A DNA stretch of 64,000 nt from Allodiplogaster sudhausi (taxonomy: Eukaryota > Nematoda > Chromadorea > Rhabditida > Diplogasteridae): positions 4,793,501 through 4,857,500 of the forward strand of contig CALZFC010000020.1 in assembly GCA_945643635.1 (NCBI GenBank). Reading direction: 5' to 3'. Of this stretch, positions 50,375 to 64,000 are shown piece after piece. How positions within the stretch are numbered: the stretch's first letter is position 1; the number at the start of each line of letters is the position of its first letter. A model generated the notes under the pieces. That model was not told the origin of the DNA and did no database searches. It saw nothing but the letters and a program-made list of their open reading frames with translations. The translations under genes and the position numbers were made by a program.

Positions 50375-50703
50375 ATTTTCCTCTCTCGTTTCTTCCTCTC
50401 TCGCTGTTTCGCTTTCGTTCCGTCATTGCCGCTGTGTGCGCCAATTCGCGCATTCTCAACCTCACTCACTCTCTCTCTCTCTCTCTCTCTTATCCGTTCT
50501 GTTCCCTACATCCTCTGACCCTCCCAGGGATCTGCTGGTAGAGATGCACTCCCTGCTCGGCCGCCCGAACGTGTCTGCCCGCACTCCGACCGGAGAGAGC
50601 GCCGTCGATGAGGGACTCGCCACATTCGACATTGCAACCCACTACTTCGGTGTGCCCACCATTCAGGTCAGAGAGGGAGAGAGAGCGAGAGAGCGAGAGA
50701 GAG

Positions 50704-50737
<34 letters not shown>

Positions 50738-51267
50738 CGAGCGAGGGAGAGAGAGGGAGAGGCTGGCAATACAGGAGAATGAGGGAAAGAGAGAAATGAA
50801 CAGTATTTTTCTTGTAGGCGGGCTTGGAGTGCTTTGCTCGTTTCCTGGAAGGCTACCGTCAATGTCTGGAGAACACTGGCTCCTCCGCCCCCCAGCCGAC
50901 CCCCTCCTCAGCTCCTCTCCAGATTAAGCAAGATCTGCCGCATTTCCTGATAAAGCAAGAGCTTCCCCATCCTCATTCGCTCTCCCCTGCCCCGCCCCCT
51001 CTCCCTCCCCCCACTGCCACTCCATCTAGACGCCGTTCTCAGCCTCTCCACATCTCCACTCCCATCACTACGCACCAGGCTATCGTACCCCGTTCTCCGC
51101 GCCAGGAGCCTCAATCGGCTGCTCAGAGCGTTCCCTCAATACCTGCTCTGCCGCCGTCTCTACCCGACCTGAACCCAAGCTCGCTCCACCCAATGCTGCA
51201 GTTGCAACTCGCCCTCTTTCTTATGTCTCAGCAACATCAGCAACAAGTTCAGCAGCAGACAAAGTGA
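47960..51267 (+). CDS. aptf: AP-2 family transcription factor
   Basis: Exons 47960-48055, 48224-48277, 48445-48754, 49110-49268, 49812-49946, 50134-50287, 50528-50666 and 50818-51267 close in phase to 498 residues. The N-terminal 155 residues are Ser/Pro/acidic-rich (activation-type). The AP-2 domain starts at [20 protein letters not shown]; then [31 protein letters not shown], a basic helix ([20 protein letters not shown]) and the dimerisation helix-span-helix to about 385. The tail is Pro/Gln-rich with two near repeats IKQDLPHFL and IKQELPHPH. The protein binds GC-rich DNA as a dimer in the nucleus. A possible extra exon at 48146-48209 has good sites but breaks phase. ATAAA follows at 51277. 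Confidence 0.93.
48803..49052. repeat. (CT)n microsatellite in an AP-2 intron
   Basis: About 250 bases, one of the longest in the window, including a (CTCG)n patch near 48998-49015. Confidence 0.95.
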
Positions 51268-52237
51268 AATAGAGAATAAAGCAGTTCGGCCTGCCCTCCC
51301 CCCTCGAGATCTATCTTCTACTCATCTTTAGTTGAACTCGTTGTTAGCTGTTATGCTTTGCTGGACTATAAGTCGCACCTCCCTTACGTAGCGAACATAA
51401 TAAACCTATTCTTCTCCATCCGTTTTTTCCCTTTGTCTTTCCTCCTTCCTCTCTCCTGCCCTCAACGGTTTCTGACATTTATTGACAGCTTCTCCCAGAA
51501 CATTCCTTAGTCGAGTTCTGTTTTGAGCGGGCGCTTGATAGCGTGTAAATGAGCCTGTAAGTAGATCTGTATGTAGATCTATAATATAAAAGGTTTTTGA
51601 CACTACTCTGCGAGTTCAATAGTTCCTTGCCCACAATCTCTTCCTACATATCTATCATCATATCATCCCCCCTCCTCCTCATCTTTTGTGCTCAACATCC
51701 CAGATATTGCGAGCATAATCAGACCCAGCCCGTGTCTTGCTCTGCCCGTAATAATTGGTCTCTGTTTGTCTCATTTGATCTGATTGTAAGTAGCCAAGTA
51801 TCTCATTGAAGTTGTGCGTTTCTGCCGGAAAACAACCAAATCAGGGAAGCTCGGTAAATTACGGAGATATTCATATCTTTTTGATGTCGCGTTCCTTTAT
51901 CTGATTATGAGGTAAAGTCTATTCTCAGACCGTTGTGTGAAGGCGGAGACATCACAGAACATTCATATCCACACCTGTTTGTTCTGATTGATTCTCACAG
52001 GCTTGAGGCATTGATAGGATACAAAGAGTGCGCAGCATAGATATCGAAAGATTCAACAAGGTACAATATGCCGACCAGGGGTGGAGCAGTCAATCTCCTT
52101 GCAATCCTGGCTATCAATCTCCAAAAAGGGATAAAGAAAGGGTAGGAAGAGAGAGCGAGAGAGAGAGAGAGAGAAACGTGACTTGCAGTGGCCCACTTTG
52201 GCTATCTCTCAGGGTGAGAAAGCTCACACTGACAGCG
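51268..52237. other. Spacer between the AP-2 and secreted-protein genes
   Basis: AP-2 3' UTR with an AATAAA near 51276, then AT-rich sequence. Short (GA)n at 52150-52175. A short frame near 52070 (MPTRGGAVNLLAIL) has no support. Confidence 0.4.
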
Positions 52238-53159
52238 ATGCTTCCCCGTGTCCTGCTTCTCGTTCTCTTCGCTGCTAGTATATTTATTTTTAAAATCAAT
52301 TTTCCTCAAATTGTTCCTTAAATAAAAGTTTGTAGCTAAATGAAGCCCTAATGATTTCATTCAAATAAAAGGGTAGCGAACAACGCCGCCAGTTCAGCTG
52401 CGTCAGCTGTGGTGGAAGAGCACCTGAAGGTGCCAGAGTGCCCGGCGGGAGCGAGGGCCCTGCTCAGGCCAGACGGGCAGCCGAGGAAGTGTCTGCCGCA
52501 TCAGAACAATCTATGCGTCAACGCTCTTCCCGACCACGTAAGGGATCATTTGTGGGAGAGAGGTACAAAGGGAGAGAAAGAGGTAGAGATAAGGAGCGAA
52601 ATAGAGAGAGGGTGAGAGAGAGGAAGAGAGAGAGAGGAGGAGAGAACGAGAGAACGAATGGGAGACGAGTGAGAGAGAGTGAGGGAGAGAAGCAGAGAGA
52701 GAGAGAGAGAGAGAGAGGGAGAAAGAGAAAGAATAACTGCTGTTCCGTACAGCCAGATGCAAAGACGGTGTGCTGCTACCACAACCAAGTAGACTACTTC
52801 TGCTGCTTGGATGCTACGGAGGAGCAGTGTCCTGACTATAAACAGGTAAGTTCTCACTTTTATAGAACTAAATAAGGAGAGCGTAATTTTTAGATTAGAA
52901 TTAGGCTTATTTTATACCAATGAGCGAAGTTTTCTTCAATATCTTGCGAATAAATACAATGAACAGATGCTCTCTGCTTCAAATCATAAGGTGACTGTCG
53001 TCATCCACAACTCGCAACCACAAGACCCTTTCTCACTCCGTTCATACTTCTTCCGTGAAGGTATCGAGGACCAGATCATAGAAGAAGCCTTCAAGGAGAA
53101 GGTATTCTTACTGTACTTCTAGCTTCTGTCTCTCACCCTTTTCCTCTCTCTCTCTCCAT

Positions 53160-53199
<40 letters not shown>

Positions 53200-53258
53200 A
53201 GGAGGAACAGGAGCTCCGTAACGAAGACGGCTTCATCGTTAGGAGGCAACGACATTGA
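52238..53258 (+). CDS. Small secreted cysteine-rich protein
   Basis: Five exons, 52238-52277, 52377-52537, 52753-52845, 52967-53101 and 53202-53258, close to 161 residues. The signal peptide MLPRVLLLVLFAA is exon 1. A cysteine framework follows: ECPAGARALL..RKC..NLC, then VCCYHNQVDYFCC and QCPDYKQ, much like lustrin/EB-type repeats (CP-G..C..C..CC) of nematode secreted proteins. The last 60 residues lack cysteine, are acidic, and end RRQRH. No membrane segment beyond the signal. Function unknown; an extracellular matrix or secreted role is an inference. Confidence 0.8.
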
Positions 53259-53691
53259 TAATAACTTCTTACTTCGTTTTATGTTTGTTAATGTTCTCGT
53301 AGGATATGCTTCTCACCTCACATTTTCACGCGATATTCGATTATTTCTAATAAACATCTTAATCTGTTCCGACATTTATATGAAGAGATTTAACAACGTT
53401 GCAAATAAATGACACTACTATTTTTATCTGCTTACCTCGCCCTAGGGCCACCTACATCTAAATGTACATGCACAAGATGTAAAAAGAGCATCCACCATTT
53501 GACCTGAGAGACATGACATGACATAGCGCGAGTACAGTAAACCGTAAGTGCGTTCGGATGTTATGCAGGAATATTAAAAAGGCGGAAAAATCTTTCGATG
53601 CTTTCTGCGCGATGGTTTCGTTTCGCAATGTTCCTTGCTTCCTATCTTTACCTTAATGAATTCAGGGTAGCCGGTCAGAATCAGAGCGAGC
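53259..53691. other. Spacer upstream of dld-1
   Basis: Holds the 3' end of the secreted-protein gene (AATAAAC near 53349) and the dld promoter region. No other feature seen. Confidence 0.4.
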
Positions 53692-57097
<3,406 letters not shown>

Positions 57098-57654
57098 GCT
57101 AGTTCTAATTTAGTCGGCTAATTTAGTGTACCTCTTGTTCTTATGTGTCTCTGCACTCTCTCATGACTTGTCTCCCTCCCTTCCTTCCTCCACTTTATCT
57201 TCTATTATCTCTAGTCAGAATGAGTGCTTGATTAGTGACAATTGTGGATTCATTACGAGTCGCCTCCAACTCTTCCGTTGCTTGTTTTGATCCTTATCAT
57301 AGTGCATTCAAGGAATTAAAGGGAACGAGCGATCAGAGAGGCGTGAGAGACGTGAACACACCAAAGATTGGAGTTTCACGAGAGGGGAATGAATTCTACA
57401 GGGTCGGAGTGTATTGTAGCAGAGGAGAAGACGAAGAAGATTTGTTACGAATTCAGGGATCGATAAGTCGTGAGAGTCGATTCTTGTGAATTGACCAAAT
57501 GCTGTTCACTTGCGCAGGTTTCCCTTGGTCCACCTCTTGTGGCTGAAGTGGAGAAAGTGAATTGGGGAGGAAGAATGGTCTGAATTTGGTGAGGGTGGCG
57601 AGGGTGGAGGGGCGGGGCAAGGAGAAGAGAAACTCTTCTTTTCTCGGCAGAGCA
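57098..57654. other. Spacer between dld-1 and the DOMON gene
   Basis: dld-1 3' UTR and the promoter region of the next gene. The open frame at 57235-57489 has coding-poor composition and no splice partners. Confidence 0.35.
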
Positions 57655-58153
57655 ATGATGAAGATGGACTACTTGACGGGGATGTCGCCTCTTCTTCTTC
57701 TTCTCTTCGTTCCCCTCTTCGCTGCTTATGGAGTGGACAGGTCGGAAGTTGTTACTCTCTACCATAACATACGTAACATATTACGTCATTTTATTCGTGG
57801 CAAGTGAACAAGCAGATTATTTGAATACAATTTGTATTATTCACAAATGATAAAAGGTAAAGGAAATTTTAAAAGTAGAATAAAGCTACAATGGCGAAAG
57901 AATACTCAAGCAGTTAGAGAGATCGCTCACTGTTGAAGGAGTGGCTGCGGCAGCAAGAAACTCTGCCTCCTCCGACCGACCGGCTGCGATCCCAACTTGG
58001 ACTGCACCATGGGAGTGATGCTCGGAATGGTCGGGCCCAATCGACTGAGAGTCGACATGGTCGCCACTTCCATCATCCCCGCCGTTCCACTACAGTACCT
58101 GGCTGTCGCTTTCTCCAAGGATGCCAGGATGGTAAGCATACCTTTCTCTCACC

Positions 58154-58226
<73 letters not shown>

Positions 58227-59717
58227 GTCTTTATTCTCTCGTAGCCGTTGTTCACTGGAAAGTCGGTCAAAATTTTGGGCATTATTTGTTATCGAAAATT
58301 AGAAATGAAATAAGTTGTCACTTCCCATTGATGAGATGAGGAGATAAGGAAATATGGAGAACTTCCTCGATTCTGATCTTTTGTCCTTTCCGCAATGTTT
58401 TGGCCAATCTACTTCTCTATGAGTTATAGAACATGGAGGAGACGAATACTTACAGATATAATTTATCATTAAAAAAGTCACTAACTTATTTTTGAGGAGT
58501 GGAGTTGTTAATTTCAAAACGTCCTGTATTTGCATCTTGGTGCTTGTGTAACCTTAAAAATCAATGCCCTTGTGCAACAAAAGAAAAAACACATTTTCTA
58601 TGCACGCGGAACAAGATCTCTTTCTCTTTCTCTCCCTCTCTCTCACTTTTTCTCTCACTCTCTTTTTCTCACTCTCCTCCAATCACTCTTGCTGTCTCCC
58701 CGTAATCTTGCCCTCTCTCCCTCTCTCTCACTTTTTCTCTCACTCTTTTTTTTCACTCTCCTCCAATCACTCATTCTCTTGCTTTCTCCCCGTAATCTTG
58801 CCCTCACCTCTCATTCTACATTCGATATTTGGACATCTCTAGGCCAATGCAAAATAATGCCTTTGCAAAGTAATGGAAATTGTTCCTGTACAAGAATACG
58901 ATGGAAAAGAGATATATTAATCATCCGTATTTTTATCTGCAGTAATCGTGGCTGCCAATTTTAGGACTAGCGATTTGTTTTATTTTCCTTTTACGGTCTC
59001 CAATCGTTAAGGCGAATAAATAACGTGCTCTAATGAGATTACCCATTGAGAATGTCGACCATTACAAATGTCTTCTTTTTCCTCTTCAGTCTCTTTCACT
59101 CTCTTTTCACTCGCTCCCCTCTCTCTTTCTCTTTCTCTCTCTTCCTCTCTCTCTCTCACTCGCTCATTCTTTATTTCTCCCGCTTTCTCTTGTCCTCTCT
59201 CTCTCTCACTCTCTCGCCATCCCTCTCACTGTTGTTTCTCCCTATCTCACTCTCTTTCTCTCTCTTTCTTCCTTAACTACAGTCCTTTCTTGAGCTGTAC
59301 TGTCTTCCCTTTCTTACTATTGTGTTGTTTCAAGACTAGTAAGGTAAGGTGGATGTTGATGGGAGGAACAGACGGTCTGACACTCTCGATCTCTCTCTCT
59401 CCCTCTCTCTCCACCACTCCTTCTCTCCCCCTGTCTCTCTTTCTCTCTGTCGCGCGCTCTCTCTCTCTCCCTATCTCTCCTCTCCAATCTCTCCCTCTCC
59501 TTCCTCTACCAGATCAACCTCCTAATTCTCGTTTATTTCTGTTTTTCCCCTCGTTTGCTTTGGTCTCTCTGTCACCATATCTTTCATCATTCCTTTACTC
59601 CCGCGAAAAGGCTTCCTCACGTTCTCAACCGAGTAATCTTCATTCCCTCGTAACCAAACGGGAATTAATGCTCTCTCTGTCTCTCTCCTTTATCTCTCTC
59701 TCTCCATCTCTCTCTTC

Positions 59718-59748
<31 letters not shown>

Positions 59749-60888
59749 GTCTCTTTTTCTCTCTTTCTATCGTTGTCTCAGTCATATCTTCTCTTCCTAA
59801 CCTCTTCTCTAGATCAGCTTGATTGCCCACGAACATCAGCCGCAATTTTGTGACATTCCAACAAAATTTCTGTTTTGGCTAAATGATGATCAATTTCAGT
59901 GCAATCACGCATTTCTTATGCAGTTTTTTCCGCTTTCCTACTCTTTGAATTGTCTATTTCTCTGCCTGATACATAAGCTCCCTCATTGTAAATGGGAATG
60001 CAAATGCTTTCTCGCAGGGCGATGATATGGTGTCTGAGTGCGTGCTGGGCGAGGGTGGAATCGACCTCGGAGGAGAGGTCTTCCTCTCGTACAACCGCGG
60101 CTATTCCAACGACCGACTCCATCTCGATACGGTCAGTCTCTCCTTCTTCTGCACACTCTCTCCCTCTTGTACTCTCTCTTTCCTCGTCTCTCTAATCTCC
60201 ATGCTCTCTCTCTCTCACTCTTCCCTCTTGTCTCTCTAATCTCCATGCTCTCTCTCTCTCTCCTTCGTCTCTCTCATCTCCATGCTCTCTCTTCAGCTCG
60301 ACCACTCCACGATGTTCTCCAACGTGAGTGGAGTGATCGTGGATGGGCATCTGCAGTGCTCCTTCGAGATGCAAGTTCGCCCTCAGCTGATGACCACGCA
60401 CGGCGGACGAGTCTGGGATCTGGACAAAGACTTCTTCATCTTTGCTGCCACCGGATCTGCGCAGCCGGATGGTGAGGCATTCCTTTTAATCTTTTAATCT
60501 TCATCTGACAGAGAGAGAGAGAGAGGGAGAGAAAGAGAGAGAGAGAGAGCGAACGAGAGAGAGAGAGGGAGAGAGTAGGTGAGAGCATGGGAGTGACTTC
60601 TTTCTGCTTGCAGAAGTGAACGCTCACGACCTGAACCGTGACTCGCACTTCTTCCCAATCACCTCTCCACGCAAATTCGACGTGACGAAGTTCTCTGCAG
60701 GGAACTACAATCTGCCTCCTTCCCGCCTCGCCACTCTTCCCATCATTCCCATTGCAACTCCTCCCCCGCCCACTTCCCGTCCTCCCACTGCAGTCAAGGG
60801 CTGGAAGAACCCCACTTCTTCGTCCTCCACCACTTCTTTCGTCTATATCCTCATCTTGCCTCTTCTCTTGCTTCTTCTTCGTCCTTAA
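57655..60888 (+). CDS. DOMON-domain cell-surface protein
   Basis: Exons 57655-57740, 57939-58131, 60018-60131, 60297-60471 and 60614-60888 close in phase to 280 residues. Signal peptide (LLLLLFVPLFAAYG) first; a cysteine cluster (CGSKKLCLLRPTGC..DCT); then a DOMON beta-sandwich (LQYLAVAFSKDARMGDDMVSEC, VFLSYNRGYSNDR, GHLQCSFEMQVRP, FFIFAATGSAQ). A Pro/Thr-rich stalk and a final hydrophobic tail (VYILILPLLLLLLRP) resemble a GPI signal. DOMON domains bind haem or sugars in other proteins; the ligand here is unknown. Intron 2 is long (about 1.9 kb) and full of CT repeats. Confidence 0.85.
58626..58800. repeat. Tandem duplicate inside the long DOMON intron
   Basis: The block CCCTCTCTCTCACTTTTTCT..CCTCCAATCACTC..CCCCGTAATCTTGCC occurs twice (about 58634-58713 and 58712-58802), an imperfect tandem duplication of about 85 bp. 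Confidence 0.8.
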
Positions 60889-61286
60889 TCATCATTCACT
60901 TTCAAAAGAATCGTTTTGAAGAAAATGTATATCATTTTCATACATTTTTGGACTTTATGTATGCTTGACTGATTGTATATATTCTATCTCCTTTTTTGAG
61001 TTTTGTACTCGCCCAGTCGATCTCATCTTTTATCGGGTTGCCTGTGCTACCTGTGTACATCCTCCCACGCTACTGTTACATCTTATCTTTTCCTATCACC
61101 TTTTTTTGCTAGCCGAATCTCAATTCTCGATTTCATTCCATACCCTTGACCAAAAACCCACGGTAGCTGGACGAGACGTTCGGAGTTAATTTACTGCCTC
61201 GCCATTTGTTTCGTTCACTTGATAACGTCGAATAAAGAAAGTGAAGGACGATGAATAGACGAATGTTAGTTGATAGAGAATGAGAA

Positions 61287-61318
<32 letters not shown>

Positions 61319-62044
61319 AGAGAAAGAGAGAGAGAGATGAGCGAGAGAAAGAGGGATGGATCGTTTAAGCCCTTCTCCTACATTTCTAATTACGTGTGTG
61401 GGTGTTCATTTCGATTTTTCCAGTTTCATTGTATAGAGTGATTCCGAAGGTGAGGCAAGCGTTCCTCCTTCCACTGCAATGCTGTCGCTGTCAAAGAGAA
61501 TTCAGCAAACTTTTATTGACCTCGGCAAAAGAGCCAGTAATGGCAGAGCATGCATACCCATGGTGAAGAAAGGAAGAGAAGGAGCACGAGAGGAACTTTT
61601 GATCTTCACGGTTTCATCTTGTTCTACTTCTTATACTGCCTAACAGCACAATACAAGTTAAGATGATGCAGTTTTCTCCTTCTTCTTCGGCAGCAAAGAA
61701 TTCAATGAACAGCGAAAGCACTGCTGAGAAGCTTTCGAATAATTCTTGTACACTGATGAGGAATGAGCGGGGAGGAAGGGAGGCACGTCTAGGGTTTCAT
61801 CAAACCTGTTGTTTACAGTCGTTTAGAGCGAGTTTAGGGGTAAGTCAGGTAGAACGAGCGGTTATATATAGGGTTGTCACGATGATGGATCAAGAAAATC
61901 AATTGTTAGCATTTAAACTGTTATCAATAAGATCAGGCCGAATTCTAGCACATTTACAACTTGTAGGTGTAAATGCACATTTGGACAGATAAATAAAAAA
62001 AGGAATCAGATTGCCAAAATGGGCAATATACGGTATTAGAATGG
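60889..62044. other. Spacer between the DOMON and LIM genes
   Basis: The two genes converge here, so 3' UTRs are expected. (GA)n at 61289-61340. An open frame on + at 61663-61992 has no homologue that I recognise and no clear splice context; I do not call it. Confidence 0.35.
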
Positions 62045-62359
62045 TTACGCGTGCCGTCTGTTAAAGATACGCGGTGCGTTGATTGCATGCAACTCGCAGA
62101 AGAGAGTTCGGCCATCGGGAGACTTCCGAGCAGAGGCAGCTCTGGGGAGATGGAGGTCAGCAGGGATTAGAGAGGTTCAACTACAACGCTTTTCATCAAC
62201 TAAAACATTTCCAGCTTAACCTGAGCGGACGACGGCAATCTTGGCAGCGGAAACAACGCGAGTGGTAGGGATGGCCGAAGCAGTGGAGCTGCTCGGCCAC
62301 GAACACCGACTGGGAACACACTGGGCAACGAGGGGCAGACGAGAGGCCGAACGAGATCA

Positions 62360-62401
<42 letters not shown>

Positions 62402-63813
62402 AGAGATGAATAAGAGAAATGTAACATCTTATTTGAGGAATAAAGATGAAACCAACTACACACAACTTCAACTAAGAAATACATCAAATGCATATTTTTA
62501 TTTTTGTTTCTGCCTGTTCGCCGAGAAAGAAGCTGTAGAGAAGATATTGATAGTGGTGCCAGCAGGGAAGCCGTTGGTGGAGATTTCGAAGGCTCGAAGA
62601 TCGTAGCAGTGAGAAGCGAAAGCAACAGCCAGCAGTGGTACAGTTTTATCTCATTCAAGTAGATAAAGCAAGAAAAAAGAGGGAAATGGCACGACATTGA
62701 CTGGGATTCCGATTGCGAACTCCGTACGTCTGAAGGGAAGTCCTTCCATTAGCAAAGTATATTCAATTCACCAATAAATATACAACGACTCTTCTTCTTT
62801 TTTGGCTGACTAGCTGTCACATTTTGGAGGCTCAACTAAGGCACACAAATACACAAATAAAGCACTTTTTGAAGTGAGACAAAAATCAGAGGGTGAGCAC
62901 AAGAGCAACACAAAAGTGGGAAACATGAAGATAACAAGGGAGAGAGAGAGACAGAGAGAGAAAATAGAGAGAGAGAGAAAGTGGGTGAGGGTGACAGAGA
63001 AATAGAGTACACGCAGAATTTGTGTGGAAGCGGAGAGCATTGTGACGAAGATGAGACGAAAGTGACGTCTCCAGCAATTTCTGGATGTTCCGCCTACTCC
63101 TGAAAGTGTGAGAGAGTGCGTGGGGGGAGAGGGTGCAGAGAAGGCAGAGGGAGCGAGGAAGAATTGAAGCAAGCCAAAGAAAAGCAGGAAATCAGTCTTC
63201 CGAGGCTGGCAAGATTGGAAAGCATAGCAGAAGCAGTGGCTGTGCTAGGAAGAACAGCTCGAACTCATCGAAAAAGATAAGTCGGAAGATAATATAAATA
63301 AAGCCAAATAATTCGGGAACGAAAGAGAAAGAGGTGGAGAGAGAGAATTAGAGAGAAATAGAGAGATTAACAAAGGATTAGAGATTTGATGCGATGAAAG
63401 GAGTTCAAACCTGCGCAGCCTTGGTCGGCATGCGTCCCTTCTCGGCCTTCTTGGCTTCTTTCTTCTGGATCTTCTCCCACTTCTGCGCCATCTTGGAAGC
63501 GTGTGCCTCAGCCACGGCAACGGTCTCCTTCTCCGTCTCTTGCTTGTCTTCTGCAGCCAACTCCTCTTCTAGTCGCCGCTTCGCCTCCTCGCGCTCCTCT
63601 GCAATATTTTGAGTGATTGTGTAGTCAGGGAGGTAGAAAGAGAGGGGGGTTCGAGGGAGAAGAGAGAGAGACAGAGAAAGAGAAACTTGAGAAATAGAGA
63701 GGAAGAAACTGACGGCGCAGTCGGTCGAACTCTTCTTGCATGGCGCGCTTCTTCTCCTCGTCTCTCTCACCATCCTCCTCTGGCTGCTCGAAACGGTTCT
63801 TGATGTCCTTGGC
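62045..63813 (-). CDS. LIM-domain protein with charged coiled coil, 5' end outside the window
   Basis: Exons in transcription order, 63813-63714, 63598-63411, 62360-62221 and 62141-62045 (stop TAA), join in phase. The first two encode a highly charged helix (AKDIKNRFEQPEEDG, EEFDRLRQEER, then Lys/Glu repeats to about residue 95). The last two make one LIM zinc domain: CPVCSQSVFVAEQLHCFG, HSRCFRCQDC, DGRTLFCELHA, with all eight zinc ligands. The layout, basic/acidic helix plus one LIM domain and an IKNRFE motif, recalls actin-linked LIM proteins of the EPLIN/Xin kind; this link is weak. Transcription continues beyond 64000, so the N-terminus is missing. Another exon between 62500 and 62610 is possible. 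Confidence 0.72.
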
Positions 63814-63872
63814 CTGTAGTGCATTTCAACAAGTCAGCAACGGTATGTGACAGTCAGAAGGACTATGAAGAG

Positions 63873-63918
<46 letters not shown>

Positions 63919-64000
63919 AGAGAGAGAGAAAGCGAGTACAATAGAAGAGTGTGAATTAGCGAGAGGGAAGAGTAAAAAAAAAAGAGAAAAGCCTACCCCA

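Noticed and set aside
61663..61992. ORF of 109 codons on +
   Set aside because: Compositionally ordinary spacer, no recognised domain, no acceptor or donor that would place it in a gene.

Overview
The window is a nematode nuclear chromosome segment. The evidence is a cuticle collagen with an RxxR cleavage site, interrupted Gly-X-Y blocks and the conserved end [16 protein letters not shown]. It is supported by compact genes split into many small exons, short introns and TTTCAG/TTTTAG 3' splice sites. The genus cannot be named from sequence alone. Introns and spacers are packed with (CT)n/(GA)n microsatellite.

Layout. + strand: 939-1912 Nse1-like RING subunit of SMC5/6, its last exon interrupted by a 316-bp MITE; 3561-5761 mitochondrial fission regulator (MTFR) homologue; 6196-12379 haspin histone H3 kinase, 26 exons. 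- strand: 12964-17110 Kv2/Shab-type voltage-gated K+ channel, 14 exons; 23701-24718 cuticle collagen. + strand: 26433-about 33954 GABA-B receptor subunit 2. - strand: 34308-34747 fragment of a cysteine-rich protein with a CCC..D..CN end. + strand: 39447-45362 SEC31 (COPII coat), 26 exons; 47960-51267 AP-2 transcription factor; 52238-53258 small secreted cysteine-rich protein; 53692-57097 dihydrolipoamide dehydrogenase; 57655-60888 DOMON protein with probable GPI tail. - strand: 62045 to beyond the right edge, a LIM-domain protein.

The genes are functionally unrelated housekeeping, neuronal and cuticle genes. I see no operon-like cluster. Exon models were built by hand, joining exons only where reading phase and homology agreed. 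Most genes closed exactly in phase, so the main gene models are strong although the first exons of Nse1 and MTFR and the last exon of the GABA-B receptor remain uncertain.

Most notable: a hAT-like MITE with perfect 33-bp terminal inverted repeats and an 8-bp target duplication inside the Nse1 coding exon; at least seven phase-required GC-AG introns, several with the donor AG|GCTAG; a diverged repeat of about 230 bp found downstream of two genes; a one-base frame break in the GABA-B receptor; and a Kv channel with PIT in place of PXP in S6.
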